Shown: in pieces, positions 63,664 through 64,000 of the stretch
How positions within the stretch are numbered: the first letter of the stretch is position 1
Layout of the letters: the number at the start of each line of letters is the position of its first letter
Notes under the pieces: generated by a model
What the model was told of the DNA's origin: nothing
The model's input: the letters and a program-made list of their open reading frames with translations, nothing else
Database searches by the model: none
Translations under genes and position numbers: made by a program
Origin: Pseudomonas paeninsulae
GTDB lineage: Bacteria; Pseudomonadota; Gammaproteobacteria; Pseudomonadales; Pseudomonadaceae
Assembly (NCBI RefSeq): GCF_035621475.1
Contig: NZ_CP141799.1
Span: forward strand, 1,228,501-1,292,500
Reading direction: 5' to 3'
DNA: 64,000 bases

Positions 63664-64000
63664 TCAAGCCATTGCTGGCTCGTTGAGTTGCAGCAGTTCG
63701 TCGGAGCGCGTCTGCACCTCGCTATAGCGTTCGGCTTCGTTGGCAAGCACCTCGGCCATGGCAGGGAAGATCTCGTTCAGCTTGCTGCGCCACTGCTCGG
63801 ATTTAACCTGCTCGGGGAAGCAGCGCTGAATCAGATCGAGCATGATCGACACGGTCACCGACGCGCCTGGCGATGCGCCGAGGAGGGCGGCGATGGAGCC
63901 GTCCTGCGCCGCGACCAGTTCGGTGCCGAACTGCAGGATGCCGCCGTGCTCGGCATCTTTCTTGATGATCTGCACGCGCTGACCGGCCATTTCCAGGCGC
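63664..64000 (-). CDS. mqo: malate:quinone oxidoreductase, C-terminal part (5' end outside window)
   Basis: About 112 C-terminal codons are visible, reading [36 protein letters not shown] and [20 protein letters not shown]. This is the conserved end of Mqo, the membrane FAD enzyme that oxidises malate to oxaloacetate and passes electrons to quinone. The frame stays open to the window edge. Confidence 0.88.
   Translation of the reverse strand, partial: RLEMAGQRVQIIKKDAEHGGILQFGTELVAAQDGSIAALLGASPGASVTVSIMLDLIQRCFPEQVKSEQWRSKLNEIFPAMAEVLANEAERYSEVQTRSDELLQLNEPAMA

Overview
The window reads as chromosome of a Pseudomonas (sensu lato). The evidence is high G+C coding DNA, Pseudomonas-type REP palindromes (about 10722 and 41351), an aapJQMP amino-acid importer, an olsBA ornithine-lipid pair, and a right-hand block (fumarase, SadC-type diguanylate cyclase, ferredoxin reductase, enoyl-CoA hydratase, pykA, universal stress protein, PilZ protein) whose order matches the PA4333-PA4324 region of P. 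aeruginosa as I recall it. No rRNA, tRNA or CRISPR array was seen.

Layout. 1-3836: a cut M19 dipeptidase, a GGDEF remnant, and an esterase/acyl-CoA synthetase operon. 3837-8560: the aapJQMP importer behind a sigma-54-type promoter and a long structured leader. 8593-10703: an XenB-type ene-reductase with its ArsR-type regulator, and acpH. 10816-16529: a P-type cation ATPase with an Anr-type box, a probable Usp remnant, olsA, olsB and an acyl-CoA-dehydrogenase-like protein. 16744-22586: a compact serine hydrolase/small protein/phospholipase-D operon, a PfpI-family protein, a ribbon-helix-helix protein, a decayed NUDIX gene, an FKBP prolyl isomerase, and a zinc-ribbon membrane protein with a HExGH motif. 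22943-25476: a divergent MFS exporter and LysR regulator.

25500-46390 is an accessory region. It holds a choline-type BCCT transporter with a GMC dehydrogenase (26321-30108), lying between a LysR gene and a deleted second copy of that gene's 3' end. Next comes a more A+T-rich cassette of a LysR regulator, a TmpA-like 2-oxoglutarate dioxygenase and a TmpB-like HD-domain di-iron oxygenase (30758-33797), predicted to release glycine betaine from a quaternary-amine phosphonate. It is followed by a GlxA-type regulator with a cysteine hydrolase and by an Fe-dependent alcohol dehydrogenase. Two inverted IS3-family elements, an IS1595-family element, three copies of a 161-bp MITE, and YHYH and MFS pseudogenes follow.

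46394-52867 is one minus-strand run encoding a thermostable-hemolysin-family protein, an AMP ligase, a haem-oxygenase-like di-iron oxidase candidate, an SDR, a TPR protein and a two-component system. It looks like a small fatty-acid-modifying pathway with its own regulator. From 53247 to 64000 the DNA is ordinary core chromosome and ends inside mqo.

The strongest candidates for new biology are the TmpAB-like cassette in its quaternary-amine neighbourhood, the hemolysin/ligase/di-iron-oxidase operon, and the 161-bp MITE family.
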